Source: Siphonodentalium dalli
Taxonomy: Eukaryota; Mollusca; Scaphopoda; Gadilida; Siphonodentaliidae
Direction of reading: 5' to 3'
Assembly (NCBI GenBank): GCA_032622095.1
Contig: CP136066.1
Location: 201,832,978 to 201,896,977, forward strand
Length of the DNA stretch: 64,000 nucleotides
Part shown: positions 1 through 10,679 of the stretch, piece by piece
How the letters are laid out: every line of letters begins with the position of its first letter
Position numbering within the stretch: the first letter of the stretch is position 1
The notes under the pieces: generated by a model
What the model saw: the letters and a program-made list of their open reading frames with translations, nothing else
Databases searched by the model: none
What the model was told of the DNA's origin: nothing
Program-made: the position numbers and the translations under genes

Positions 1-299
1 CCGCTACTGTTTTTGGGTACTGCATTGTGTGATGTCCATTCAATATTTTCCGTGAGCAGCTGAATTTCGGTAGAATTGACTTAGTATGATGGCATTACAT
101 GAGCAATACAGGAGGCAAGTGAAAATTTCTTAGCCAAAACCCCATAATGGGGGCGCGATCAAGGGGAAGTAATTAAAGTATTGCTCAATACCGACAGCCT
201 TATTGTTGAGGTAGGGATTTTTCTCCAGTCGAGTACCCAATCAGGACATTTCCTATGTACATGTAATGATGGATGTAATCAGCATGTATTCAGATTTTG
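1..299. other. No recognised feature
   Basis: I see no gene, splice-bounded exon or clear repeat in this stretch. It is AT-rich single-copy-looking DNA just before a diverged tandem repeat. Confidence 0.5.
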
Positions 300-1650
300 A
301 AATTTTCAAATAGGTCAACATCAGATGAATTTATTACTTTTCATGGTTTCTGTTTCCATTCTCATGAAATCTCGAATATAAGCAGCTACTTTTCGCAAAT
401 ATTCATATTGTATCAGATTGTATCAGCATTCCTGGCACTTTTGTCAACAGGGGAACAAATATGTTTACCAGTAGTCACTGAAACCCACATTAGGATCGTT
501 ATCAATGAAAACTAGCAAATTTGGATGATTTCTCCATTTTGGTAACCATCTGAGTCACCATCCTGAATTTAGATTCATATAGATAATAATATGTTAATCT
601 AACATACCATGGTTGTCAGATGATTAGCTAGTATAATTCAGTCAAAATAAAGTTGCTAGTAGCCACCGATTTCAAACCGCTGTGAATAATTTAAGAGGCG
701 AGTGTGAAAAATCATCAATTATTAGAATTTCGGTCGCCGTTTTGGGAGCCATCTTGGATTTTGAGGTCCAAATTGCACCGTCAAGAGGAAGTGTGATCCA
801 ATTGTATTATTGGTCGCGAAACATAATCATTTCACTATCTAAATTTTCCTCCCAGACTCAATGCCAACTCTGAAATTATTCATGGTTGGCATTTTGATGA
901 TTTCATCTCATTTTCGAAGTTTCATTCGCTCGAATTCTTGAGTATAAACAGCCAATGTTCACAAATTATTCATTTTGTTTCATGTCTCCATGTTATTACG
1001 TCAACACGGAGCAAATATATTCACCTATAATAACTAAATCGCACATTAGGAGTGATATCAATGAAAATTTTTACAAATTTTAGTGATTTATCAATTTTGG
1101 CAACCATTTTGGTCGCCATCTTGAATACAGATGCACTTTTTTGGTTGTAATTATATGGCAATCTATATGTTTAAACCTTTTGCAAATGTTTGTCATCAAA
1201 TTCAGCTATTTTCTGGCTAACACTTGGCTTGAATTACAAAATCGATATTTGGTAAAATTTCATAGCATATTTATGAATTAACATTTTGACGAAAATTTGT
1301 ATGAATAAGACCCAAAGTATGACATATTATCATGATCAAATGGTTAGGTATTCAAATGTACTTAAAATTAAGTTGATATTAGCCACCGATTTCAAACAAC
1401 CGTGAATGTTTTAAGAGACATGTGTGAAAATTCATCATTTTTCCGAACTTCGGTCGCCATTTTGGCGGCCATCTTGGTTAAATGTGGTCAATTTTTCTGT
1501 CAAAGTGAAGCCTGTTATCATAGTGTCACAACAGTAGAGAAATATTATATTTCCTACCATAAATTCACTACTAGCTATTAATCAATCGGATCCAGTGCCT
1601 ACTCTGAAATGTTGGATGGCGGCCATCTTGATGACGTCATAAATCCACCC
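300..1650. repeat. Diverged two-copy tandem repeat, unit about 560-720 bp
   Basis: The block around 443-511 (GTCAACAGG ... CCCACATTAGGATC) recurs at 1000-1071. The block at 661 (AGCCACCGATTTCAAAC) recurs at 1381, and 851-915 resembles 1590-1650. The offset changes along the repeat because of indels. Each copy contains GCCATCTTG words. Short open frames here (for example 297-515 and 682-873) fall inside the repeat and look non-coding. Confidence 0.7.
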
Positions 1651-1949
1651 AGTCGCGACCCCCAGGTGTCTAACATTTGTTTTCTGGTGCCCCAGACATC
1701 AAGCAACATCATGAGCATAGTGGCTATATTTCTTCACAAAATGCACACGGGAGCCACAAAATGAACATAAGAGCCTCTACTAATGGACATTTCTCACGAA
1801 CTGGTACCTCAGTAGGTTTTGACCACTACTGGATCTTCAGCTGAAATTCCTACCAGGCCCTCTTTCATACAGATAAGCATGTGTTTAGAATCTGAAAATA
1901 GATTAATACAATGAATAGCAATACAGCAATGATTACCCAAGTGACAAGT

Positions 1950-2330
1950 TGGTGTCAGACAAATACAATTGTATCTGCAACTTGAGGACATACCCAGGAT
2001 CAAGTCGATCTGGGGCCTTCTTATGCCTAACTGGTCTTTGATGTCTATATTGAAATTAATCATGTATAGGGGTTGAAGAAGAAGTTCCATCTGTAATATT
2101 GTAAAGTGTGGACTGAGATGCTGGACTACTTTCAACGTTACCTGGAATATGAGGACTTACATTATAAGGGTGAGTTTCAGAAGTATTACTATTTCTGTGA
2201 CCTGAAATGTAAGAACGAGAATCCATAGGCGACATGTAAGCAGAAGAGTGAATAGGAGAAGACCCATGAGAAATCTCCGGGATTCCAGAAGGAACAGATT
2301 GATGAGGATCCTTATGTACGATATTTGGAT
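1950..2330 (-). pseudogene. Ser/Pro-rich C-terminal tail of the gypsy pol, frameshifted
   Basis: In a frame different from the upstream block, minus-strand codons are open from about 2330 to a TAA at 2056-2058. They are rich in Ser, Pro, His and Asn. After a further slip, about 2035-1950 reads as a basic segment with RPVRHKKAPDRLDP, resembling the usual end of gypsy pol proteins. Assignment rests on continuity and composition, not on a conserved domain. Confidence 0.5.
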
Positions 2331-3217
2331 CTTAAAATAAGACCTTTATCTGAATCACTATCTTCACTGCTGGAGCTTACTTCTACATCCCTCTGAACTT
2401 TCTTCTTCTTCATCTGTCTAGCTTCTTCAGTCTCTTCAACCACATTGGAAGAAATATTATTAAATGGCAATAGCATATTTCTGTGCAGCATTCGGGACAC
2501 ACCCCTTCCAGATTCTTGTAAAACCCTGTACACAGGAACATCTTCATTTGGAATGTAAATGATCTTGTATGGTTCTGCTTCCCATCTATCTACTAACTTG
2601 TGTTTTCCTTTGATACCAACTTTTCTGACCAACACCCTGTCTCCAACTTCAAGCTTTGCATCTTTGGAACGAATCCTTCCATCATATTTCTCCTTCACAT
2701 TATCATTCCGCTTTTCCACTCTGTCAAAGGCTACATTATAAGCAAATTCCATTCTCTTCTTTAAAGTCTTGGCATAACTATCATGATTTCCAGCAACTTC
2801 TTCTTTATCCAACCAAAAAACAGCATCAATGGATAATCTTGGATGCCATCCAAACATGAGAAAGTGGGGTGAATATCCTGTTGCTTCACTTTTTGTAGCA
2901 TTATAAGCCTGTACAAGAGACCCAACATAGCTCTTCCAATCAGTTATGTGTTCTTCCTCCATAGTACCAAGCATCTTGATGAGGGTCTGGTTAAAACGCT
3001 CTGCTGGTCCATTTCCCATAGGATGGTAAGGGGTTGTTCTACTCTTCTTCATTCCTGCAAGTTTACATAACTCTTTTATAACTTTGCTCTCAAAGTTTCT
3101 TCCTTGGTCACTATGTAGACGTTCAGGGAAACTGTAGAAACACATAGACTTCTCATATAGGGCCTTTGCAGTGGTGGACGCTGTCTGGTTTTTACATGGA
3201 ATAGCCTGCGCATAGCG
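2312..3217 (-). pseudogene. pol (fragment): Ty3/gypsy integrase core and C-terminal module
   Basis: Continues the integrase in a shifted frame. The second catalytic Asp is in RLHSDQGRNFES and the catalytic Glu in GNGPAERFNQTL, so the two downstream members of the D,D-35-E triad are intact. Further on come MFGWHPRLSIDAVFW and the GPY/F-like segment ending in LHRNMLLPF, typical of Ty3/gypsy integrases of animals. The end is a charged region rich in K, E, S and D. A stop appears near 2312 after a further frame slip. Confidence 0.87.
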
Positions 3218-4086
3218 GGAAAATGGTCAGTAATCAATAACACATTTTCAATCCCACCTTTTGACATCTCAAGACTGAGAAAATCAATGCAGACTAATTC
3301 CATGGGTCTTGAAGTCTGTATTGGGACTAATTTTCCAGCTGCTTTCACTGGTTTCTTCCGGCGAATCCATCTGCCACAGCTCTCTACTCTCGCTTCAGCA
3401 TCACGAACCATACCTGGCCAATAAAATCTTTGCTTGGCAAGACACACTGTCTTATTTTTGCCCTGGTGACCAGCATCATCATGAACACCTTGCAATGCTC
3501 GATCACGAAAACCAGCAGGAACAATGAGCTGCATAACTGGCTCTTCGCCATTATATGATCGTCGGTAGAGAATACTGTATTTAATACACAGACTGTTCCA
3601 TTCTCTAAGATATGTCCGTACAAGGGATGATTCATTCTTCATCTGTTTATCATCAGGCCGTTTACCAAGTTTCACTAAGTGAATAACTCTGGAAATAACA
3701 GTAACAGCAACAGCAACACTTTCTGCTAAAGGTACGTTCACAGTTGCAGCCTGGCAAACGGCTTTAATGACATCTGTATATAATATGGGCTTCCTGGAGA
3801 GTCCATCAGGATCACCGTTGAGTCGTCCAGCCCTATATTCAATCTGACAATTGTAATTGGTAAGATTGGCAAGCCAACGATGACCAGTGGCATCCAACTT
3901 GGCAGTCGTTAGAACATATGTCAGAGGATTGTTATATGTAACGACCTTGAAAGTATTTCCATACAAGTAGTCATGGAATTTGTCTGTGACAGCCCATTTC
4001 AGACACAGGAACTCCAATTTATGGGCTGTATAATTCTTCTCGCTGGGCTTTAAACCCCGGCTTGCATAGGCGATAACGTGCTCCAC
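3218..4086 (-). pseudogene. pol (fragment): Ty3/gypsy RNase H and integrase zinc-binding region
   Basis: Begins at the RNase H motif HVIAYASRGL, with NYTAHKLEFLCLKWAV after it and the end-of-RNase-H signature GDPDGLSRKP. The integrase HHCC region follows (VHDDAGHQGKNKTV, QRFYWPGM, then a single C before GRWIRRKKP). One expected HHCC cysteine seems replaced (VESCGRWI where CxxC is usual). The first catalytic Asp of the integrase core is visible in CIDFLSLE. The frame is lost near 3218, apparently by a one-base deletion, and the reading continues in another frame. Confidence 0.85.
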
Positions 4087-4104
4087 ACCAGTGCGTAACC
4101 ACTG

Positions 4105-4737
4105 CTATCTGCGTAAATCAAGTTTACTGTAGTATCTGGAGCCATGGAGCGATTCTATGATATCGTCAAACCTTGGCAGCATGTAGTCATCTTTGACAGT
4201 CTTTGAATTTAACTGCCTAAAGTCTAAGCAGAACCGCAAAGAGTTGTCGGCCTTTTTTCGAACGAGCACAACGTTGGATGCATAAGGACTGTCTGATTCT
4301 TTAATCACTCCAGCTTCTAACATCACCTTAATATGCTGTCTGACTTCTTCATAAAGAGCAGGATGTATCTTCCAATACGGCTGTTTAAACGGAACATCAT
4401 CGGTGAGTTTGATTTGAAGCGTCACTAGGTCAGTAACACCTAAATCCAGAGGACCAGTAGAAAATACATGGCTCCATTGGTATAGCAGAGCATCAACTTC
4501 ATCTTTCTCTTCTGCTGATAAATTGTCATCGACGTTAACACCAAGGTCCCTCGGAGAAGGTCGGACATCAGCAGCAAGAGTTGGTGAGCCCAAAGAATCA
4601 ACCACCTTTACTTCTTGTACTTGGGCAATAGTTGAATGTGGAGATATCACAAGTGTCTTTGCAGATATATTGCAAAGTTGAACAGGAATGTACGAGTACA
4701 GTTGGCCTTGGAATTTGATTTCATCACCCGTGGACAA
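4105..4737 (-). pseudogene. pol (fragment): Ty3/gypsy reverse transcriptase, N-terminal part only
   Basis: About 210 residues. The first 90 or so are linker sequence upstream of RT. The RT part follows, with the gypsy signatures ALYEEVRQHIKVMLEAGVI, SDSPYASNVVLVRKK, RFCLDFRQLN and YYSKLDLR. The enzyme would copy the element RNA into DNA. The frame stops immediately after the KLDLR box, and the next coding block (from 4086) is already RNase H. The palm with the YxDD aspartates and the RT connection are therefore missing through an internal deletion of several hundred bases. No ATG start is apparent; the true start lay further upstream. Confidence 0.88.
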
Positions 4738-4756
4738 ACAGTGAACTTGTCATCAT

Positions 4757-5380
4757 CACTAAACATAAACACATAACTTAAGAAACTATTTTCCCTGGCG
4801 TTTACAGATAAGAAGAGCCTTTGCATACCAACCCCCTCCCAATGCGATTTTTTATTTTATTCAAAAAATTTGATTCCGCCCACCTGCCGATATAGAATAT
4901 CATATTGTCGAAGTGGGAGAGGAATTCTGACATACCTCAATCCGTTAACTGAATTCTCGCTTGATGAGTAGTTTCTTGATTCCCAATGATTCATTTTTAA
5001 GAATGTTTATCTAATATAATAATATAATCAATAAACAGCCATAGGCTTAATTTTTGACCTTAAGTGATGTGTTTATGTTTAGTGAATACCAGTGAAAATT
5101 TAGAGTAAAAATTACAGATGAACACCAAATAATCAAAAGTGAACCGTCTCAAGTCTCTACACATAATTTGAACACCGGTTTTGAAGGGGTAGTTCCAAAA
5201 GCCCTCTTCTTATCTCTAAACGCCAGGAAATATTGATTCTTAAGTTATGTGTTATGGTCAGTGAACATTAGTTAATACTTATACCAAAAATAACGGATGT
5301 ACGCGAAAGGTAAATTGAAAATTACTTTGGGGGGTTTTGGAGCGCCCCTCGTCCCTAAACGACAGAATAGCGAAACATAA
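4757..5380. repeat. About 190-bp tandem repeat with an inverted partial copy
   Basis: The segment 4757-4830 (CACTAAACATAAACACATAA through AAGAAGAGCC) is the reverse complement of 5195-5270. The block from 5056 (AAGTGATGTGTTTATG ... TAACGGATG-like) recurs directly at about 5243. This gives two direct units plus one inverted fragment, abutting the truncated 5' end of the gypsy relic. Confidence 0.7.
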
Positions 5381-5607
5381 GAAATGGATTTCCGTTGATG
5401 ATTTAAAGGTAACACTAGATCGGAAGCATCAAACCTTTCGTACCTCCCTGTCTATTATCAATTATGATGCCTCTAGCTCCACTTTACCAATAACTCTCCC
5501 ACATTGATGAGATGAGAAACGATCGCGATGCAAACATCGCTGATCATGTAGTAAGTTAAAATATTTTAGTCTGAATATGATTTGCAAAAAATTGCTCAAT
5601 GTTTTAA

Positions 5608-5954
5608 AGGCGTACTGTACACTAAATCCAGTCATTTATGGGACAATCTGCTTTTAAACTCATCAGAATATATGCAACAAATGAATGAATTTGAACCATG
5701 GATTAGTGCAAAATACACTCGTGTGCTCTATGAACGATGCAAACAACAGTGGTAATTATAATGAAAATGAATGCATGACTCCAGCCATTTATTCATTTTC
5801 ATTATAATTACCATGTTATTTGCATCGTTCATATAGCAAATGAGTGTATTTTGCACTAATCCATGACTCAAATTCATTCATCTTTTGCATATATTATGTT
5901 GAGTATAAAAGGAGATGGTCCCGTAAATGGTCGGAATTAGTGTACAGTACCACT
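5608..5954. mobile_element. Foldback MITE, family A (TTAA-flanked)
   Basis: The termini AGGCGTACTGTACACTAA and (reverse complement of the right end) AGTGGTACTGTACACTAA are inverted repeats. The arms continue inwards almost to the centre near 5781, so nearly the whole 347 bp folds on itself. TTAA lies on both sides (5604-5607, 5955-5958). A second copy, truncated on the right, lies at 45897-46123. It has no coding capacity. Confidence 0.85.
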
Positions 5955-5958
5955 TTAA

Positions 5959-6736
5959 CCTTGCTCAATGTCAATCGTCAAGTTTGTGTTGCTTTGGTAT
6001 TTTATTGGACTAATTTGACTGTTATCGGTAATTAATTCCACTAAATATAAGTAATGGTCACACAACAGTTGTTTTGACACGCGAAATTTCATTATTGGCG
6101 AGTTATTATAATGAAAATAAGTTAATTTGTTTTTTCATGTACGTGTTGATGATAGTTAAATTACAGACATTTATGTTATTTCGAATGCACCGAGTCTCTT
6201 AAAATGAAAATAGAGACGATGGTGTCGAATCATGTTGATTCGAAAACATCCAAATTAAACCTCTCTATACTAAATGGATTCTCACACCAAGTTAATATAG
6301 TGTACATCGGAATGGTCTATATATTATTTATTTGGATGGGTCTACGCCAATAAGATGCAGACGACAGGTAATAACGTGCAGGAGGAGTATGTTATTGAAG
6401 GAAATGTTTGCGCTCCAAATAATCGCTCGTGAATTTTTCCCGTTATCGAAATAAGTCGATAAATACTTGAACTACCTATCTACCAGCATTACACGTCACA
6501 GACAGACACATTGAAATCATAAACTATACAAATCATATGATAAAAATAAAGAGCGTTTCTTTTACTTCCGTGCGAAAATTTTAACAGCAGGAAAATGTCT
6601 GAACATGGCAAGTATTTCAGAGCATATGAGGCAGGAATATTTCATGCATGTTTCAACCTATCTTATACCTCTTTTAAAAATTACGTAGACAACATTTGGA
6701 AGCTCGAATGAGCCATGTTGATTTAAGATAATACGT
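5959..6736. other. No recognised feature
   Basis: AT-rich stretch between two MITEs. I see no open frame of useful length with splice sites and no clear repeat. Confidence 0.4.
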
Positions 6737-6740
6737 TTAA

Positions 6741-7156
6741 AGGTACTCAATCCGATTCGATGGTCCCCATATAATCAGATTCCAACAACAACAACAACAA
6801 CAACATTTTTTAGAAATGCCGCTTCAGTTATCAAACTTGTTTAATTGCCCAAAAATAATGCTAACCACTGTAAACTATAGTATAATCTTGCTCAAAACGT
6901 GTTATTTGTCAATATGTTGTTCTACGAAATTTTGCCTTATTATCAAAATAAAGCCTCTTGATTTTTAGAGTTATCCATTTTCATCCGCAATTTGGTCAGA
7001 GTCCGTCGGCTCGTCGATTCTTTACTGGGCTTTCAAAACTCGATATCTAATAACTCTGAGCTTTGACAGGTGGGTTCCTCGACTCGAATCATATATTTTT
7101 TACCCCCGAATCCAAATAAAAATTAATTGAGGGGCGCTTAATCGGATTATACATCT
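6741..7156. mobile_element. TTAA-flanked MITE, family B, diverged copy
   Basis: The left end AGGTACTCAATCCGAT and right end ATCGGATTATACATCT are related inverted termini between TTAA at 6737-6740 and 7157-7160. The internal segment GGTGGGTTCCTCGACTCGAA matches the better-preserved copy at 45503-45892 and a fragment at 35714-35800. A short CAA microsatellite (6786-6803) sits inside. Confidence 0.75.
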
Positions 7157-7319
7157 TTAACTTAATATCTGAACATTTCCTGCGGGGTCAATGAGTATTC
7201 ATTTTTGGAACCGGTGTCGATTTCGAATCTAATGACCGAATCGAATGGAATCCCGAATATTTTTCTGAACCTATAGCTGCCGTAAATATATTTCACTGTG
7301 ATATTCTCTTGTTCTGCAG

Positions 7320-7412
7320 AACTGGCAGCACATCCATCCATCCTGGCCGTGGAATATTTGGGGGACTATTCCAAAGACGAGATTGTGCAGGTGCTCATAC
7401 GGAACGAACAGT
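7320..7412 (+). CDS. Internal exon of the three-exon gene
   Basis: The acceptor is a pyrimidine-rich stretch ending TTCTGCAG at 7312-7319. The donor is GTAAGT at 7413-7418. Two leading bases complete a codon from an upstream exon, then 30 codons, then one base carried over. It contains LAAHPSILAVEYLGDYSKDE followed by IVQVLIRNEQ. Confidence 0.7.
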
Positions 7413-9657
7413 GTAAGTTTGTGGATCTTGCATGTATATATTGACTTTGAATCGGGTACTTGCAATGGTCACTGATTCTCACTAGACGTACATGGGCCCT
7501 TTTACGTAGGTAACACATCACAGTTTCGAATGGTCAACAGGCGTAATTTAAAAATATAAAGTGCCAGTGGTTTCTGGCACCATTCATGCGGTAGGTATAT
7601 TGGCCAAGGTTGGATATGAATTTGTTAATTTTTGAAGGTGTCCTAGACTTTTGAAAAAAATAATTGCAAGTGATCTTGACAGAAGTAGCATGATCTGTGA
7701 AACAGTGGCTCTAGGTACTGGGTTAATTGTTTAGCACCCACAATTGTCTTTGCATTACACATTTATTTTGTAGAATTGCAAACCGTGAAATTTTGAAATT
7801 TGTTCATATTGATGTTGGAAGCCAGAGGTCTTCAATACATATTTGTGATCATGCACGAAAAAAATCTGGTTTTTGTGCCCATTGAGTGTGAAAATACAGT
7901 TTTTTTGCACAACAATCACATAACATCAGTGGCCATAACTCTTGATAATAATATATGGGCATTATGAATCAAATTCTGAAAGCCTAATCTGTACTCATTT
8001 CAGGAATGTATATCATTATTGTCTATATTACGGTTTGGGTTCATATTTCAGATAAATATCAATGAATATATGCCCCCTTATTTCTGGGCATCTGCCTGTG
8101 GAAAGTGTGGAGTTTCACCTCAGATGTTTTAATTCACTTGGGTATCGGCTTATAACTGAAAGCGATAAATAATGGAATAGTTCTAAAATGCAATTTGAAA
8201 CAAACCAACCGTGACTTGATATACATTTATGCAACCGTGGGGACGCTGTTGTTATTTTATTTTATTTTTCCCCAGTTATTTTTTTTTTTTTATACGAAGT
8301 CAAGTTTGAGCTATATTGCTATGTGTTGGCATCCATCGTTCGTGCGTGCGTCCTTGATTCGTCAACAATTTTCGTTATCACACCCTACATGTCACATCTA
8401 TCATCCGATCGTCACAAAACTGTATATGGATCTTCGGGGGTGGCCTCCAGATGGGCGTCATTTTTCTTAAATTCGTTAAGAAACATGCCCGCCAGCTGCC
8501 ATCTTGGATTTCAAATTTGAATCCATCGGCACACCCTGCAGCCCACATTTATTGGAAAATTGTTTTGAAATACACAGGCATGTTTAGGATCACCTCTAGA
8601 TGGGACCTATCGAATTTGAACAATTTTCGATTGAAACCATGGCTGCCGGCAGCCATCTTGGATTTTACTCTTTCCATGACTAAATCATTTGGCACACACT
8701 AGAGACCCCATCCCTCATTCAATCATCATCAAATTTCATATGGATTTTCAGTGTGACCTCTGGATGGGAGACATCAATTTGTTTCCGAAATTCGTTAAAA
8801 AACATGGCCGCCAGCTGTCATCTTGGATTTCAAATTTGAATCGCATCAGCACACTCTGCAGCCAGGATTTATTGGATAATTGTTTTGAAATTTACAGGCA
8901 TGTTTATAGGATCGCCTCTAGATGGGAGCTCGCGAGTTTGAAATTTTTTCGATAAAAACATAGCCACCGACATCCATCTTTGAATGTCTCTGTGCATGAC
9001 TAAATCCCTTATGCAACACAACCGGCACTTGCCTATTTATTTTCCAGTCACAGAAGGTTTCCTGAACAGGGGCGCCCAACACGTCTACGACCTTGTAATG
9101 AATCACCAGTGGGATATAGGTAAAGCTTATTTGTGTTATACCATCGGGGACTAGACGATTTCGCCACTTAATCTCCGAAAATATTCATAATCGTATCAGG
9201 AAAAAGTAAGAAAATTGTTATAGAAATATTAATCACACACATTAAACACGGGCTTATATCGTAGGGTGGTATTAACTATATGTAAGACAACGAGGCCTTA
9301 TAATTCGTTCACACAGCCGGCAAAATTGTCTGGTAAATTTTCATGAAATTTTTCATAGATGTGTAATAAACGCCTTTTCGCATAATGATCGACGACAGAT
9401 AATTATTAGGAATAGCTATTTATAGTCATAATTTTTCCGGACGATCCAAAAACCGTTTCGCAAAATTGACGACTACGAGTTCGTTTGTGAGACATTCAGA
9501 GACAATCGTGCTCGCCACTCATAGTAAGGTGATTACGAGTCTTTGTGTCGTGATTATTTTGTTCTTAACCCTTTGAGTGCCAGGGGCCGATCTCATCGGC
9601 CCTAAACCTACAAAATAAGTCTGTTAAAGAATATAAGAATAAATTATTAAAATTGTA

Positions 9658-9691
<34 letters not shown>

Positions 9692-10344
9692 TTGTTAGGC
9701 CAATACATATATAAGAGAATGCATTGGCACAGGGTATATGGGTTGATACAAAAATCGACCTGGCAATCAAAGGGTTAATTGTGCTGTTATCAGGTCATAG
9801 CTTAGAGGTTTGTGTTCTGCCAGATTTTCGTGTTTCACGACGACGAATGAGTTGATTGCAACTAATAAATAAAAACGCATGCTTTGCATTCTTAGTTTCA
9901 GAATTTTATATTTTAGTTGGGAAGGTGTCTTTGTTATATAAACCTAAATAAAGTTCAAAATGTAATTGTGATCTTATTGTGTCAATAGTTGCGCTATTTA
10001 ATAAAATTGAAAAATTAATATAAGTTATATTGAAATAAGAATAATTAGTTATGTTGAAATGTTGAAAACGAATTAAAGTTATGACTTGTCATCTATATGA
10101 TCCTTCCTACACTCCATAGTAACCATTGCATGTTCTCTAAGTTCTTGAATAGTCACACCAGGTAACATGTAATGTTCATCATTTTTCAGCAGAGGCCGCC
10201 GCTTATGCACCCGCCGAGGAGCATGCTATAGAAGCAGATCGCCGGAGCCAGGAGTCCGGATCTGTGGTATCCGTTCGTGACGCCAGAGATATATTAAATG
10301 CCGAGGAGATGCCAAGTGACATATCCGACGACGAATGCGACTAG
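7320..10344 (+). CDS. 3' end of an unrecognised spliced protein-coding gene (three exons)
   Basis: Exons at 7320-7412, 9048-9119 and 10190-10344 each have AG before them, and the first two have GT after them. The frame carries across both junctions with no stop: T+TC makes Phe at junction 1, and G+CA makes Ala at junction 2. Together they give about 105 C-terminal residues ending at TAG 10342-10344. The first two exons read as helical sequence (HPSILAVEYLGDYSKDEI; GFLNRGAQHVYDLVMNHQWD). The last exon is Ala/Glu-rich and ends in an acidic tail, MPSDISDDECD. Codon and residue composition is much less AT-biased than the surrounding DNA. I do not recognise the family. Upstream exons must lie left of 7320, perhaps outside the window. 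The introns hold repeats, including a MITE in intron 2, and a MITE lies in the presumed 3' UTR. Confidence 0.72.
7413..9047 (+). other. Intron 1 with an internal tandem repeat
   Basis: Begins GTAAGT and ends TTTATTTTCCAG. About 8440-8990 holds two copies of a 313-bp unit, each made of two related halves with GCCATCTTGGATTT words. The open frames at 8195-8955 lie in this repeat and are not considered genes. Confidence 0.6.
8440..8990. repeat. Tandem repeat, two units of about 313 bp
   Basis: CGCCAGCTGCCATCTTGGAT (about 8490) recurs as CGCCAGCTGTCATCTTGGAT (about 8803), with the flanks also matching: AAATTCGTTAAGAAACATG and CCTCTAGATGGGA. Half-units of about 155 bp resemble each other. Confidence 0.7.
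9048..9119 (+). CDS. Second exon of the three-exon gene
   Basis: 72 bp between the acceptor TTTTCCAG (to 9047) and the donor GTAAAG (from 9120). It is phase-compatible on both sides and encodes TEGFLNRGAQHVYDLVMNHQ and then WDI. Confidence 0.72.
9569..9774. mobile_element. TTAA-flanked MITE, family E, inside intron 2
   Basis: The inverted termini are CCCTTTGAGTGCCAGG and, from the right end, CCCTTTGATTGCCAGG. TTAA lies on both sides (9565-9568, 9775-9778). The interior has a poly-A/(TA) tract and a half copy of the palindromic core (TATATAAGAGAATGCATTGG next to CACAGGG). Confidence 0.82.
10190..10344 (+). CDS. Terminal exon of the three-exon gene
   Basis: The acceptor is a NAGNAG site (TTTTTCAGCAG). 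Splicing at 10190 gives Ala-Glu-Ala-Ala, while splicing three bases later removes one residue, and both keep the frame. The exon encodes about 50 residues: Ala/Glu-rich, then a Ser/Arg/Asp segment (ESGSVVSVRDARDILNAEEM), then an acidic end. TAG is at 10342-10344. Confidence 0.72.
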
Positions 10345-10406
10345 CGCAGCTATAGAACGATGGACGCTTAAGAAAAATGAAGGGAGGGTGGGCGCTACTA
10401 GTTTAA

Positions 10407-10631
10407 CCCTTTCTATACTAAATACTCATTGAGCAGTATAGTTATCACTTAGGAAATAAGTTCAACAACGACCTCAATCTGAACATTTCCCACCGAAGAA
10501 TAGATTCCATCTGTACTTTCTATTTTCTGTCGTCTGCTAATAATTTCTGAACATCCCTCCAAATGAATAATAGACCATTCGATTGTATACTTTTACATCT
10601 GACTGAGAGAGTCCATTTAGTAAAGAAAGGG
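10407..10631. mobile_element. TTAA MITE, family S (undivided relative of the 68-bp satellite)
   Basis: The left end CCCTTTCTATACTAAAT and right end ATTTAGTAAAGAAAGGG are inverted repeats. TTAA precedes it (10403-10406), and a decayed TTAC follows. Its first 60 or so bases match the satellite monomer, and its remainder (TTCAACAACGACC ... ACATCCCTCC) matches 34291-34394, just beyond the satellite. It lies within the presumed 3' UTR of the three-exon gene. Confidence 0.8.
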
Positions 10632-10679
10632 TTACAACGTAACGGGCATCATGTTACATGTATGGTTGTTACGGGCATC

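Larger units (their letters stand above)
1950..4755 (-). mobile_element. Ty3/gypsy (Metaviridae-type) retrotransposon relic, pol region
   Basis: Reading the minus strand from 4755 down, the order is the RT N-terminal half, RNase H, integrase zinc finger, integrase core, GPY/F-like C-terminal module and a Ser/Pro-rich tail. This is the Ty3/gypsy gene order. Gag and protease are absent because the 5' end stops at a different repeat near 4757. No LTR could be recognised on either side. The copy is dead: the middle of RT, including the YxDD catalytic box, is deleted at about 4086-4105, and the frame breaks near 3218 and near 2330. Its orientation is opposite to the three-exon gene downstream. Confidence 0.9.

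Noticed and set aside
1-1680. LTR of the gypsy relic
   Set aside because: Sequence 3' of the pol relic is a diverged tandem repeat. No TG...CA ends, and no matching copy on the other side of pol.
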